Below are positions 34,290 through 45,714 of a DNA stretch of 64,000 nt, in pieces. Below the pieces are notes generated by a model, which did no database searches, had not been told where the DNA came from, and worked only from the letters and a program-made list of their open reading frames with translations. The stretch lies in assembly GCA_036186865.1 (NCBI GenBank), contig AP025071.1, positions 12,173,254 to 12,237,253 of the forward strand, given 5' to 3'. The position numbers and the translations under genes are program-made. Position 1 is the first letter of the stretch. Each line of letters opens with the position of its first letter. The DNA is from Eustoma russellianum (Eukaryota; Streptophyta; Magnoliopsida; Gentianales; Gentianaceae).

Positions 34290-35215
34290 TGATACGATCT
34301 TGAATCGTATTGAATTGACGATCACTTCTTTCAACTCTAAAAGACACCTTTGATCACCCTTGCGTGGGACAATGGCGCAAACACCACCTTCTTGGACAAG
34401 AGATGTCAACAACGTCTACGTCGAGCAATTCAAATCTCCCAATCCAACATGTCATTCCGTATCCTTAGATTGTGATTCACCAACTATGTTTGCTCAAACC
34501 TTGATTGGATCTAGCCTTGATTTTAGTTTGTGAAAACCAAAGGAAAAACACAAGAATAAAAGGAGCACAAGGCTGCCGAAACTCTGGCCTCAATTCTCAA
34601 ATTGAAAAATTCTGGAAAACTGTTTTTTTCATGTGCTGCGTTTTTGAATCTAATATAATGCTATATTTTGGTATTCCAAAAGTTTAATTAAGCAATCAAA
34701 GTCCTTAGATCACTAAGCTAAATCAAATTTATATAAAAGATAAGTCAAAGCTAATAAAGGAAGATTACATAACTCAAATCTCTAAAATCTCGCTCTGGAA
34801 TTACACCCTATCGGTTACTGGCTTATAACCAATTCTAGACGCCGAATTAGGGTTTGCCCTCTTCATCAACGTTGTAGAGAACAAAATTTTCGTGAATTTG
34901 GGCTTTTGTATAACCTCATTTGGACTCTTCTTGACAGAGATACATGCCTCCAAAGACTAGGTATCCATCCAGTAAACTTCAGTACTTTCCATTCTGGACT
35001 CCCAATTTGCACCTAATTTCGATACATCTTGTAGCCCGAATTAGAAAAAGTGTAAAACATGAAAACCGTCCCAAATTGAGTTATCTAAGACCTCCAAGTG
35101 ATTTGAATCAAATTGGATCAATACTCCGACCTGGGCATCCAAAATACCTACTGGTGTCCGGCTGCCTTCCTAAAAAATAGGGACTCTTTAAGCCATTTTC
35201 CTTATTTAGCATTGC
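34290..35215 (-). mobile_element. CRM1 5' LTR, 3' portion
   Basis: Matches CRM2 LTR 47600-48531 along its length (for example 'cggcagccttgtg', 'caatttgggacg', 'gggctacaagatg'). The LTR is split by SIRE-S2; its other 381 bases are at 38269-38649. The combined length is about 1.30 kb, equal to the CRM2 LTR (1308). Confidence 0.9.
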
Positions 35216-38200
35216 TGTAGAGAAAAAGGGGTTTGATTGATTTCAAAATGCATTATTTAAATAACGTGTTACAAAGAAATGCGTGACATATTTTATGACA
35301 TAACACGTTGTTGCATAAAAGTTGCCTTATATAGTTCATATATAATATTGTCGTACTAACGAGCCATGAAGCTTTAAAGCTTACATCAAATGGCAAACAT
35401 TTTTTGTGTTTGAACTATTTTCAGGTGCCACAATTAATGAACTAAACTAGTTCATTAAGTGAAGTACTTAGTTAACTAAACTAAGTAGTTCATTAAAGGA
35501 AGCAATATTTGGAAAAGGCACAAAAGCAACATGGTGAAGAAATGAAAGTCTTCCATTCTCCTCTCCACACATATATTACACACGCATATAAACATGTATA
35601 TATATATATATATATTTAGATTTTTTGAAAAAGGCACATACACATTTATTCCAACTACTACCAACACGTTATATAGTTTACGTACGTACGTTAACGTCAC
35701 ATCACTATATTTAACTCATATTTATGAGTATATTCAGGTCTTATATCATATGATATAAGTCATGGTGATGACAAATTTAATACGACACGTTAAAAGGTTC
35801 TAAACCGAAAATTGTCGTATCGGACGAATAGTGAAACTTCGCCAACGTGTCACGTACTTGCCATAAATAGATGGCCAGCCCCTACACTTCAAAAATAGAC
35901 ATAAATTTCGTGGCTTTCATGATATGTACAGCCATAAAATCATTCCATGTTGGCACACACAAATCACCCCACATTAAGGCCAAATTGTGGAGATTTCAAT
36001 TTCAATTTTGTCACATGGTTTAGGCGCCACTTTAAGATCAGCTAAGTGCTGAATATTAAAGTTTAATTTATGTATATTATGTGTAACATAATATATATAA
36101 CATGTGCATAAAGTTGGATTTTAAATTAGAGAAAAATCGGGTAATCGATAAACGTCGAAAATTCGGTTTTCTACGTACACGACACATGGAACGTTTTTGG
36201 CGTATCATATAACAAGAATCTAGACACTTTTTACATATTTCATACATCTCAAAGTGTTCTAGAAAATTCAATCAAGGGATGATTGGAACATACCATGTGT
36301 ATATAATTAAATGTGCACTATTTTACAAAGTTTGCAAAAATAAAATTCAGCACATGTGCAAAGTCATTTCACACGCCTATAATAGCTAAGTTGGAGCGTA
36401 TGTGGAGCTTTGTTGGCATCTTGATTGGTCAAGAATAAAGCATGCAATGTTGGTGACTTAAAGAAAGGAACTACAAAAGGTAACATTTCAAATCTTGTCA
36501 CAATTGTGACACATACTGAAAATTCAGCATGTGTGCTAATAGGCTGGCCGAATTTATCCCTATTATGAGCCATGTTTTGTTGCCTTGAATCATATGGATA
36601 ATTGGGAGATAATTTGGAAGTATTTTGAATATATTATAAAATTAAAATGGTGATATCTTTGAATATCACACATGCTGAAATTTTCAGCATGTGTGTAATG
36701 TATAGTGGCCGAATTTTTGGCCTTGTTGATGATAAATTTTAATTCCAAAAATGATAAGAATGTCTTGCACTAAATGGTGATTGATTTCTTGGATTAAATC
36801 AAAGTAAACTTGGCAATATTTTGAATGAAATGAGAATGTTACACATGCTGAAATTTTAGCATGTGCAAGATGTGTTTATGGCCGAAATTTACATGGAATT
36901 TTGGAGTTATTTGCCTAGCTAATTTTGTGTGATGATCTTGTGAATTATGGTAACCATTTTATGATGACTTTGGCATATGTTTTAAGTGTTATTCTCAGAT
37001 TTGTCTAGTCATCAAGTGATGACAACATGCAACCAATCAATGAGTGTCAAGTAAACAAGAGCTTAATGATCATCCAATGTGGAGATGCCAAGTAAGCAAA
37101 GACATGTCACAATGATGCCATATACTCTTCCAAGGACTTAGAAGATAATTTTCAAGAGAGGAAAGAGGTATAAGGGGGCAGCCAAGGAGTTGATAAAAGG
37201 AAGAAGAAGCATTGCAAAACAGAAGACAAGTCTCACAAGTGCAAAAGGCGAAAAACGTTTTCTAGACTTTCTTCTTCTACCTTTCTTTCTTTCTTTTCTC
37301 TAAAAGCCTATTGTACTTACATTCATATACTTGAATAGGCTTCTTATAGACCACCACATATTCTTTATCATTGTAAAAGATTGATCAAGGTGTGATCAAT
37401 CTTAGACTTGCAAGGTGGTGGTGTTCGTGTGCATTGTATTCACATACAAGGTTTGTAAAGGGTTGGAGTTGGTGTGTAACTCCATCATCCCTGTGGTAAG
37501 GTGTTCTTTGTGTTGTGTGATTAGTGTGAACCGAGAAAGGTGTCCTCGAAGACTGGAGTAGGTTGTTTATAACCGAACCAGTATAAAATTGTTGGTGTTA
37601 TTTACTTTCAACACTTACTTTCAGTTTCAACACTGTTTATCGTTTTTGATCACGCTCGTAAAAATAGTAAATAAATTTCAAAAATTACGAAACTTTCCAG
37701 AATCATATCCATGCATCTTAGGGTTGTTTTGGCACAAGTTTCAACCCTTTTGGATAAGTATAAGTTATCCAAACGTCCAAAGTTCTGAGACTAGTGCAGT
37801 TCGATTTTCAGGCTTGCAAAGGTTGAGACTTTGATCGTATTTGACTAATTTCCCAAAAGAATTTTTCAAAACTGTTTCAAACCATTTTAATAAAACTTAT
37901 AAGGGGTTAGTTTTTTAAATTTTCAGAGCATTTAGAGTCACGTACAAATAGGAATTAATTTTTCAAATCACACTACCGTTTCCAGCAGATTTGCGCAATC
38001 TGACCACCAACAAATTTCAAGGGGTTAGAAGTTAAATTTAAATCTGAAATTTTTAAGAGACACTCATAACATTTGAGGCTAAGTTCTCTCCAAATTTCAG
38101 AATTTTTGAAGACCAACAACCTAGTTTTCAAAATGTTTTAAAACTGGTCCTGAAAACAGAAACTTTTTTCAGAAGTTGGGTTTTTGGTTTAAAACAATTT

Positions 38201-38268
38201 TAAAAACCACATTTCCCGCACTCACTATTCAACCCCTCCCCTTCTAGTGGTGCCTTGCAGATCCTACA
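35216..38268 (+). mobile_element. SIRE-S2, solo LTR
   Basis: 3053 bases, TGTAGAGAAAAAGGGG to GCAGATCCTACA, with no internal region. The flanks are ATTGC (35211-35215) and CTTGT (38269-38273), matching at 3 of 5 bases. Alignment with CRM2 shows LTR sequence continuing across the insertion, so a decayed target duplication is likely. Palindromes near 36513 (one arm mutated), 36664 and 36842. Confidence 0.9.
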
Positions 38269-38649
38269 CTTGTCTCCTTAGAAAACACTCAAACACAGCC
38301 GTTAGCGCTAGTAACACATATTAAAAAGACGCTATAAAATATACTAGACCCAAAACAAAGACAACTCAAACAACTAGACTCGATATTACAACGACAACGC
38401 ATGAAATGACCATCCTGCCCTCCCACCAACCCTTACATCAATAGACTGAAGGATAATCAAGTCACGGCCTCAATGATGAGCACCCAATGCTGCCCACCAT
38501 GTGTTGACATCTCTTGCACATGCCTTGTCAAGAAAGCCCCAGTGTCAAAACCTAGTTGTCTCGCTTGGCTTCTTGTAAAGGGGCCCCTATGTGTCTCGTT
38601 GGAGGGTCCTTGTGCAAGATTATCATGAGGAGGCTCTTGAGCCTCATCA
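38269..38649 (-). mobile_element. CRM1 5' LTR, first 381 bases, containing Pol C-terminus
   Basis: On the minus strand it starts TGATGAGGCTC at 38649. The first 193 bases are coding sequence in the 3' LTR context: DEAQEPPHDNLAQGPSNETH, then GPFTRSQARQLGFDTGAFLT, then QHWVLIIEAVT, with TGA at 38457-38459. In the 5' LTR this part is not translated as Pol. A polyprotein C-terminus inside the LTR is a reported peculiarity of CRM-clade chromoviruses. The outside flank 38650-38654 (GAAAG) should be duplicated beyond the left window edge. Confidence 0.85.
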
Positions 38650-39063
38650 GAAAGTGTATTGTATCATGGAATTCCCACACTGCTCCTAAATACACGTCCA
38701 GGAAGGAGTGGGTGTCCGTTCGTTGAGTCTAGACTCAAGCCTTTGGAAATTTCACCTTCTCTGGAGAAGGGAGATCCCACCGTTGTTCGCATGTGCATTA
38801 TCATCCTTCTGTTGGAAGTCACCATCAATGACACCTGCTTGGACCTGAAGGTGGCAAGAATTGAACACTCGTCAATCTTGAATAGAGACATCAAAGAAGT
38901 GGATGCATTTGACACAGAAGGCGTTGGACTACTTAGGAATCCGCGAAGCTAAGGTAAACGTTCATAACATATTTTCACTTTTTCCCTTTCCATTCACGCC
39001 TTGCCCATCCCAATTTGCTTTTGTCTTTGTAGACCCAGTCCTTAAAGAAGATATTGATGTTCA
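38650..39063 (+). pseudogene. Possible host gene fragment with an intron (left part)
   Basis: The only sequence here that does not match a transposon I recognise. An open stretch ends HLTQKALDYLGIREAK, followed by a good plant splice donor (AAG|GTAAAC, GT at 38954) and an acceptor after a T-rich tract (TTTGTCTTTGTAG, AG at 39031-39032), giving a 79-base intron. After the acceptor the sequence runs to the TEK-S insertion at 39064 and resumes at 41916. The upstream frame contains stops, and the left end is cut by CRM1. Family not identified; it could also be part of a captured or unfamiliar transposon gene. Confidence 0.4.
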
Positions 39064-39629
39064 TGTAGCGCCCCGCTTTCGAACCTTATAATCGGAAACG
39101 GTGCACCCGCTGTAGTCTGCTACGAGGACTACAAGACGTCGTTCAATTCTCTTACACATCAGCAGTGACGTAGAAAATTTCATAGCGAAAATGAAATAAA
39201 TAAAATAAACATTCATTTTATTCCAATATTTCAAATTCAACATTAGATAATTAACATGTCTAAGTTTATTATTACATTTCAACATAAAGAAAATAAAACT
39301 GTCAAGGTAAACATCTTGTGGCTCTAACTACCCCACCAGCCGTGCTCCGCTCTGTCTTCTATGTAAATATAATCGTACTCTTGTTCACCTGGAGAAAAAT
39401 AAAAGGGTGAGTGATATAGAAATATCACCTAGTAGGTTCCTGCCTCTTTCCGAATAATTTCATATATGGCAACAAATAACACGTAGCACATGCATAAACA
39501 TGAATAACTAAGTAAATAAAGAAAAGCACAGCACAACAATTATGCGATGTCATGATGCATGCTTGTGTCACACGCAACAGGTATCTCAACATACGAATGT
39601 CTGCCTCTCTACCATGCAATGCATGAACC

Positions 39630-39815
39630 TAGAAGGGATCCTACCACACGCCTCGTCAGGCCACACGCCCCATCAGGCCACACGCCTCATAGGACCACAC
39701 GTCCCATAGGACAACACACCTCATAGGACCACACGTCCCGAAGGACCACACGCATCATAGGACCACACGTCCCGTAGAACCACACTCCTCATAGGGCCAC
39801 ACGTCTCGAGGGACA
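39630..39815 (-). repeat. 18-19 bp minisatellite in TEK-S
   Basis: About ten variant copies of 'ggaccacacgtcccatagg' (plus strand), alternating between GCC/GTCC and TCAT variants. It lies about 0.57-0.75 kb from the LTR 3' end, beside the anchor TGCAATGCATGA. Confidence 0.85.
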
Positions 39816-40427
39816 ATGCACGTGCCATGAAATGCAAATACGATATGTCACACAACAATTTTCTTTCTTCTTCCTCACTTTCACATTTCTTCTCAATTTC
39901 CTTATAATAATAGTTTTCTCTAATGTTCCCTTTTTGCTTCCTTTTAATTAAATTTAAATTAATAACATATTTTGCAAACATAAATTTATTTACCAATCCA
40001 TGCAACCATCTAATTTTAGTTTGGCTACCCAAAGTGTCCTAGAATACACTTTAATTAGTTTTTCTTCCTTTTGTGTTTTTTACACATTTTATTATTAAAT
40101 TATTCATTTATCTATTTTTACCCATAAACTGCCTATTTAATAAATAAATAGTTAAAGATTGGAAATATAGCTTATTATTATAAACAACTTTAATTTTTAT
40201 AAAATATTTAAATATAGTTTTAAAAAAAACAGAATAAACTAAACTGTTTTCTTTTAAGTAAAACGGTTTTTTTCTTCCTTTATTAGTCCAACCCAACACC
40301 TCCCCAGCAACCCAGCCGAAACGCCCCCACCCAGCTCAGCCCGCCACTGCCCCCAGCCTAAGACTGTTTTCGCCTTTTTTACACCAAACAGGCCCCTTTC
40401 TTTCCAGCCCAAACAGTTTTCAGTCAG

Positions 40428-41797
40428 CTCCTTTTTTTATATTCCTCAACCTAAATAACTAAAATTTCCCCAAACAAATAAACTTTACTACAAATCAAAT
40501 CTCAACTTATTTGCAATTTTTTTAATTAAAGTTTATACTAATCCCTGGAATTGCAAACCACCAAAACAGATTATTGTAATTTTGTTATTTAACTCCAAGT
40601 ATAATTTTATGCAATTTCCTATACCGGTTTCTTTATGCAAACCATTAATATACCATATATGCTTAAAAATTTTTTTATTATATATATGTCATAGCCGAAA
40701 GACATATATTACACAATAAACATATACATCACATTTTATGCAACAACAGAAACAACTAAAACATGTAACAGTATCAATTTAAATTATAACATGCGAAATA
40801 AACAATAATTTAAACAAATAACAAATAATGCATATATGAAATTGGCTCAAAAAGAGAGAGGCCACCTACCTCTTGGTTGTAGTCTAAAGCTAATGGTAGT
40901 GTTGTGGTGGTTGTGGTGGTGCTAGTGGTGGTGTTGGCCTTCACACCCTTCCTCCTTCCTTCTTCTTTCTTTCCTTTCCTTTTTCCTCTCTTTTCTTTTC
41001 CTCACTTTTCCTTCTCATCACTCCACTCTCTATTTTCCTTTAAGCACTCACGGCACCTCACTTTTTCTTGATGCTTGGCCTTTTGGCCTTTTTTTATATT
41101 TATATATTTTTGGAGAAGTTTCAGCCAGCCCCCCTTTTTTTATATATATTCCTCAACCCAAACTAACTAAAATTTCTCCAAACAAATAAACTTTACTACA
41201 ATTTAAATCTCAACTTATTTGCAATTTTTTAATTAAATTTTATAGTAATCCCTGAAATTGCAAACCACCAAAACAGATTATTGTAATTTTCTTATTTAAC
41301 TCCAAGTATAAGTTTATGCAATTTCCTATACCGGTTTTTTATGCAAACCATTAATATACCACATATGCTTAAACGATTTTTTTATTATATATATGTCATA
41401 GCCGAAAGACATATATTACACAATAAGCATATACATCACATTTAAAGCAACAATAGAAAGAACTAAAACATGTAACATATCAATTTAAATTATAACATGC
41501 GAAATAAGCAATAATTTGAAAAAATAACAAATAATGCATATATGAAATTGGCTCAGAAAGAGAGGTCACCTACCTCTCGGTTGTAGTCTAAAGCTAATGG
41601 TGGTGTTGGCCTTCACACCCTTCCTCCTTCCTTCTTCTTTCTTTTCTTTCTTTTTTCCTCTCTTTTCTTTTCCTCACTTTTCCTTCTCAGCACTCCACTC
41701 TCTATTTTCCTTTAAGCACTCACGACACCTCACTTTTTTCCCTTGATGCTTGGCCTTTTGGCCTTTTTTCATATTTATATATTTTTGGAGAAGTGGG
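40428..41797 (-). repeat. 690-bp tandem duplication inside TEK-S
   Basis: Copy A (about 40428-41117) and copy B (about 41118-41797) share 'atattcctcaacc', 'gcaaaccaccaaaacagatt', 'catagccgaaagacatata', 'gaaattggctca' and the final 'tttggagaagt'. Copy A has an additional (GGT)n-like 'tggtggttgtggtggtgcta' stretch near 40900. Both contain a TATATATGTC/GACATATAT hairpin. Confidence 0.88.
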
Positions 41798-41915
41798 AGG
41801 TTCATCCCCCTTAGTTAATTAAGATACGGTAGTTTTTATGGGTGGGGGTTTTTGAAGATTTTTTTTTAATATTTTCAAGTTATTTATTTTTTGTTACTAA
41901 CCATCGGGTGTAACA

Positions 41916-42534
41916 TTTCAAGCTTAAACTCCAGTCTGGTACGAGCATGATTACGAGACGGATGCAAGAGGCATAAGAGAGCGACAAAAAATAGATAAAC
42001 TGAAAGAAGGAAACCCTGAAAAAGGCTCAAGAGGAGATTTCAGACCAGAAACACATGCTGAGAAGGAAGATGGAAATACTCGGTTGGACCATCGCCAAGG
42101 CCACCACTTGCTTGTCTAAACATTTTGTGAGCACATAAGACAGAGAGATTGATGAGGTGCGAGTCAAAGATGAAGCTCTAAATCTAAGGCAAAGCGATTC
42201 ACCAAAGAATAGGAGGAGACAAAAAAGAAGCTTGGGCAAGATGACGATTTTGTGGTCCTTTTGACCCAAGAGTAGGAGCAACTATAGCAGACAAGCAATC
42301 AGGCAAAGCTTTGGAAAGCTCAACTCGATGCTTCCACCAACGCCCCTTGGACACCTTAGATGACACGGAGATAATCAGGAGTTACCACCACATAATTGTG
42401 TAGGAGTTTGATCAACGGGTGATGGAGCTCCGAGATGAGTGTCAAAAATGCTTGAGGAACTTGACTCAAACGACACGATAATGCGATCATAATGAAAATT
42501 CGACTAAATTGAAAAAAATTTCGAATATGAAAAA
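41916..42534 (+). pseudogene. Possible host gene fragment (right part), coiled-coil-like
   Basis: Continues the fragment after TEK-S. In shifting frames it reads WYEHDYETDARGIRERQKID, then KETLKKAQEEISDQKHMLRR, EIDEVRVKDEALNLRQSD and EFDQRVMELRDECQKCLRNL. These are Glu/Lys/Gln-rich heptads as in coiled-coil proteins. Several stops and frameshifts make it a pseudogene. The family is not recognised; the right end is uncertain because the COP1 LTR begins here. Confidence 0.4.
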
Positions 42535-42978
42535 TGGCGCCAAGATCAGGAAAACAGAGAACCAAAAAAATTGAGAGTTCAATTGATATTTTTCTACGTA
42601 CTTCTCTTATGTACAATATGATTGAGTATTTATATTAGCTGCGAAAGCAACTAGAAACTAATTAGCATGTGGTATGAGCCCGCTGCTCGTTCCAACTGTT
42701 GCACGATGCTAAGTAGCCTGATTAGCAGCGTGCCAACTGTTGCTATTACTGTGTATTAGCGTGCCAACTGCTGCTATTGATGTGTAGCTCAATTAACTAT
42801 TTTAATTCGACGTGGCATCTACTGTTGAGCTACAATTAATCCTCCATATGACAGCTAAACCAAGTACTTGCCACACCAGATAGCTTCTATGCCTCAATTC
42901 AGCTGCTGAATGTGTGATCACAGCTGATCACACCTCTGCTTACCTATGTAAAGCTGAAGCAACTCAATATCTTCAACA
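42535..42978 (-). mobile_element. COP1 3' LTR (lower limit approximate)
   Basis: Minus strand: polypurine tract GAATTGAAGGGGGC at 42979-42992, then LTR start TGTTGAAGATATTGAG at 42978. A TATA box TATAAATA lies at 42634-42627. The lower end is a guess near a CTTGGCGCCA terminus, since the matching 5' LTR is not in the window. Short repeats of 'gcgtgccaactg' occur near 42729-42770. Confidence 0.55.
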
Positions 42979-44323
42979 GCCCCCTTCAATTCTAACTTCT
43001 TATAAATGTTGCACACTCCCAAGGCTGAAGTCAAGAATTGCATCCTTTTTGTACCTAATGTCATGGTGAACAAATCTCCCATTTGGTACTCAGTCTTAAC
43101 CAGCATTAGTTTGATCTCTCCTTGAAAATTATCCCTGACCACATGATAGTCCACTTCTATATGTTTAGTCCTTTCATAAAATACAGAATTTTCAATTATG
43201 TAAATTGCACTCTTGATGTCATAGAACACCTCCACACGCTGACTGTGTTCTACTCCCAAATCTTTCAACAGATACACTAACTATTGGACTTCACAAGTTG
43301 CTGCTACAAGTGATCTGTACTGTGCTTCTGAGGAGGATCTAGATACTGTTGTTTGCTTCTTAGCTTTCAAGACATCAAAGCATTTCTAAAGAACATATAG
43401 TAATCTGTAACAGATCTCCTAGTCTCTCAGCACCCACCTAGTCCGAGTTTTGATAATATTTGTGTACTTTTGAGCCTATACTAGGAAATAATAAGCCTTG
43501 ACTAGGAGTACCCTTCAAGTATCTCAATAATCTGCGAACATCTTTCATATGTAACTCTCTAGGAGTGTCTAGAAATTGACTTAACTGTTGGACACTATAT
43601 GCTATGTCAAGTCTAGTAATAGGGAGGTACATCAGTTTCTCAATCATCCTTCTATAACTAGACGCATCTGCTATCAATGGTGAATCATTGTGTTCTAATG
43701 TCAGATTTTGTTCCATTGGGGTTAATGCAGGCTTGGCAGGCAGAAAACCTGTTTCTTCTAACTATTCTATTGTGTACTTCCTTTGACAGATCACAATCTC
43801 CCCTAAGACCTTGCACCCTCAAGATCTAGGAAGTACCTCAATTCTCCTAAGTCTTTTATCTGAAACGTGGAATGCAAATGATCCTTAAGCTGTTGTATCT
43901 GAGACAAGGAATCACTTGCAACTATGATATCATCAACATAAATGAGCAAAACCAAGAAAGGATATGAGGTTATCTTAGTGAACATAGTGTAATCATTTCT
44001 AGACTGTTGAAAACCTTGAGATAAAAAATAAAGAGTAAGCTTTTCATTCCTTGCCTTCTAGACTTTTTGAGGCCATAAAGAGGCTTTTGGATCTTACAGA
44101 TGGCATTGGGAAGGGGTGATTGAAAACCTGGAGGCAAATCCATATAAATTTCTTAAAAAGATCACCATGAAGAAAAGTAGTATTAATGTCCAACTGATGA
44201 ACATGCCAATGGTTTACAGAAGCTAAAGCAAGAAGGAGACGTACTGAAGTCATCTTAGCCACAGGGGAAAAAGTATCAGCATAAGCTATACCTGGTTGCT
44301 GGGTGTACCCCTTAGCCACCAAC
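42979..44323 (-). pseudogene. COP1 Copia RT and RNase H, broken
   Basis: Minus-strand Copia pol in several frames. RT: LVAKGYTQQPGIAYADTFSP, VAKMTSVRLLLALASVNHWH, LDINTTFLHGDLF and LLIYVDDIIVASD (YVDD intact), then LKDHLHSTFQIKDLGELRYF. RNase H connection: SSYRRMIEKLMYLPITRLDI and MKDVRRLLRYLKGTP. RNase H: FYDIKSAIYIIENSVFYERT and KHIEVDYHVVRD. Frameshifts and stops separate these blocks. The 5' half is missing because COP2 inserted at 44324, within the LVAKG block. The lineage looks non-SIRE (Ivana/Tork-like wording), not settled. Confidence 0.88.
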
Positions 44324-44763
44324 TGTTGGAATACATGGTGATAACAGTGAAGATACAACATAGGAATAAAGAGTTGTGCAGAGAAGGAAGGCAACATTGG
44401 TGACAAAGTGTATTTACTCTTTCAGGCATTTCATCGAGCAGATTCATAATTACGTCAAACAACTTTACTCTCACTTATTTCTCACTGACACTTGTATGTA
44501 ATCATGTTGTAGTTATGTAGTTACATTGTTTAATGATTAAACTAGAGATTAATCATCAGTTTAGTAGGAGTTTTGACGCTTACATGCTGGTCCTTGTCAA
44601 GCAAAAGAGCCGTCGTGTCCCGGGTAAACAACCAACTAGCCTTTGGCTCTTCGTGTATATATTGATCCTCTTCCCACTATTTGAATACACAAGTGAATTT
44701 CACTCACTTTTCATCTTTTTCCTCAACTCCTCTGTTTTATTTGAAATCTGATAATCGAATCTG
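44324..44763 (+). mobile_element. COP2 5' LTR
   Basis: Starts TGTTGGAATACATGG, a common Copia LTR start. It has TATATAT at about 44655 and a pyrimidine-rich stretch before its end. It is about 440 bases long, within the usual size for small Copia lineages. A degraded primer-binding site follows. The left flank CCAAC (44319-44323) is the expected target duplication; its partner is not in the window. Confidence 0.6.
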
Positions 44764-44764
44764 C

Positions 44765-44779
44765 TAGTATTGCAGCACC
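44765..44779 (+). other. COP2 primer-binding site, degraded
   Basis: TAGTATTGCAGCACC matches TGGTATCAGAGCACC at 11 of 15 positions, mostly transition differences. Confidence 0.4.
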
Positions 44780-44813
44780 ATCTATTCTTGGTCTTGTAAT
44801 TCCAGCCACCTCA

Positions 44814-45714
44814 ATGGAGGTTAGTTCATCTCATTCAACTATTGATTCAAATCCTATAACTACAATCAATCATAAGCTCAATGGCAATAATATTTTTGGC
44901 CTGGTCACAAGTTGTTAAGATGTTCGTAACTGGAAAAGGTAAGGAAGCTTACCGACAACCTGAGATTGTAGTTCCTGATTTGAACTCTGAGCAATTCAAT
45001 GTATGGAACACTGAGAACTCCATGATTATGTCATGTTAATTAGCTCCATGACTACTGATGTGAGTGACAATTTCATCCTATATGATTCTGATGCTGATAT
45101 ATGGCAAGCAGCACAGGAGATATACTCAAACTAGATAATGTTTTTGAGTTCTATGAACTTATGTTATGCTTCATGATATAAAGCAAGGAGACTCACCAGT
45201 TAACGTATACTTTGGACAGTTGAAAAGAATATGACAGCAAATTGATGTGCTTGACACACATAAGTGCCCAAATCAAAAAGCTGATAAAATGCATAAGAAT
45301 ATCACTGAAGTCAGTATAATCTTCAGACTCTTGGCTGGTTTAAATAAAGAATTTGATGCTGTTAGAGGAAGGATCCTTGATACTAAGCCACTTCCCTCAA
45401 TCAATGCTGTATTCTCATAAAATTGACAAAAGAAAAGCAGGACCAAACTCATGATGAGTTCTACTACCTTTACTGAAGGGATTGCTAGGGCAGTTGCTGC
45501 CTTCCATGCTACTTCAGGTGACAAGATATATGATAATGATATTATTATGAGATATACCTCTGCAAACCAGTATGATAATAGAAGGGAACAAAAACCCACG
45601 TGTAAGTTCTGCAAAAAGATAGGGCACACTGAGGAAAAGTGTTATGCCAAGCATGGGAGACCTCCTCCTAAATTCAATGAGCAATGGAGGAACCCTGAAC
45701 CATGGAGATCATAG
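44814..45714 (+). pseudogene. COP2 gag, broken
   Basis: From ATG 44814 (MEVSSSHSTIDSNPITTINH, KLNGNN) it follows the plant Copia Gag plan: KMFVTGKGKEAY-like sequence, LISSMTTDVSDNFILYDSDA, DIWQAAQEIYSN and IARAVAAFHATSGD. The zinc knuckle CKFCKKIGHTEEKCYAKHGR is near 45603-45660. Stops and frameshifts occur throughout. It ends with TAG at 45714. Confidence 0.82.

Larger units (their letters stand above)
39064..41915 (-). mobile_element. TEK-S, solo LTR of a Tekay-like family
   Basis: 2852 bases. The plus strand starts TGTAGCGCCCCGC (the reverse of the GGGGCGCTACA end shared by TEK1 and TEK3) and ends GGGTGTAACA. The flanks are GTTCA (39059-39063) and TTTCA (41916-41920), a target duplication with one mismatch. 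No internal region, so it is a solo LTR. It contains an 18-19 bp minisatellite and a 690-bp tandem duplication. Confidence 0.88.

Noticed and set aside
38650..42534. Assignment of the intron-bearing remnant to a named plant protein family
   Set aside because: Only short, frameshifted fragments can be read. Resemblance to coiled-coil proteins is compositional, so no family name is supported.
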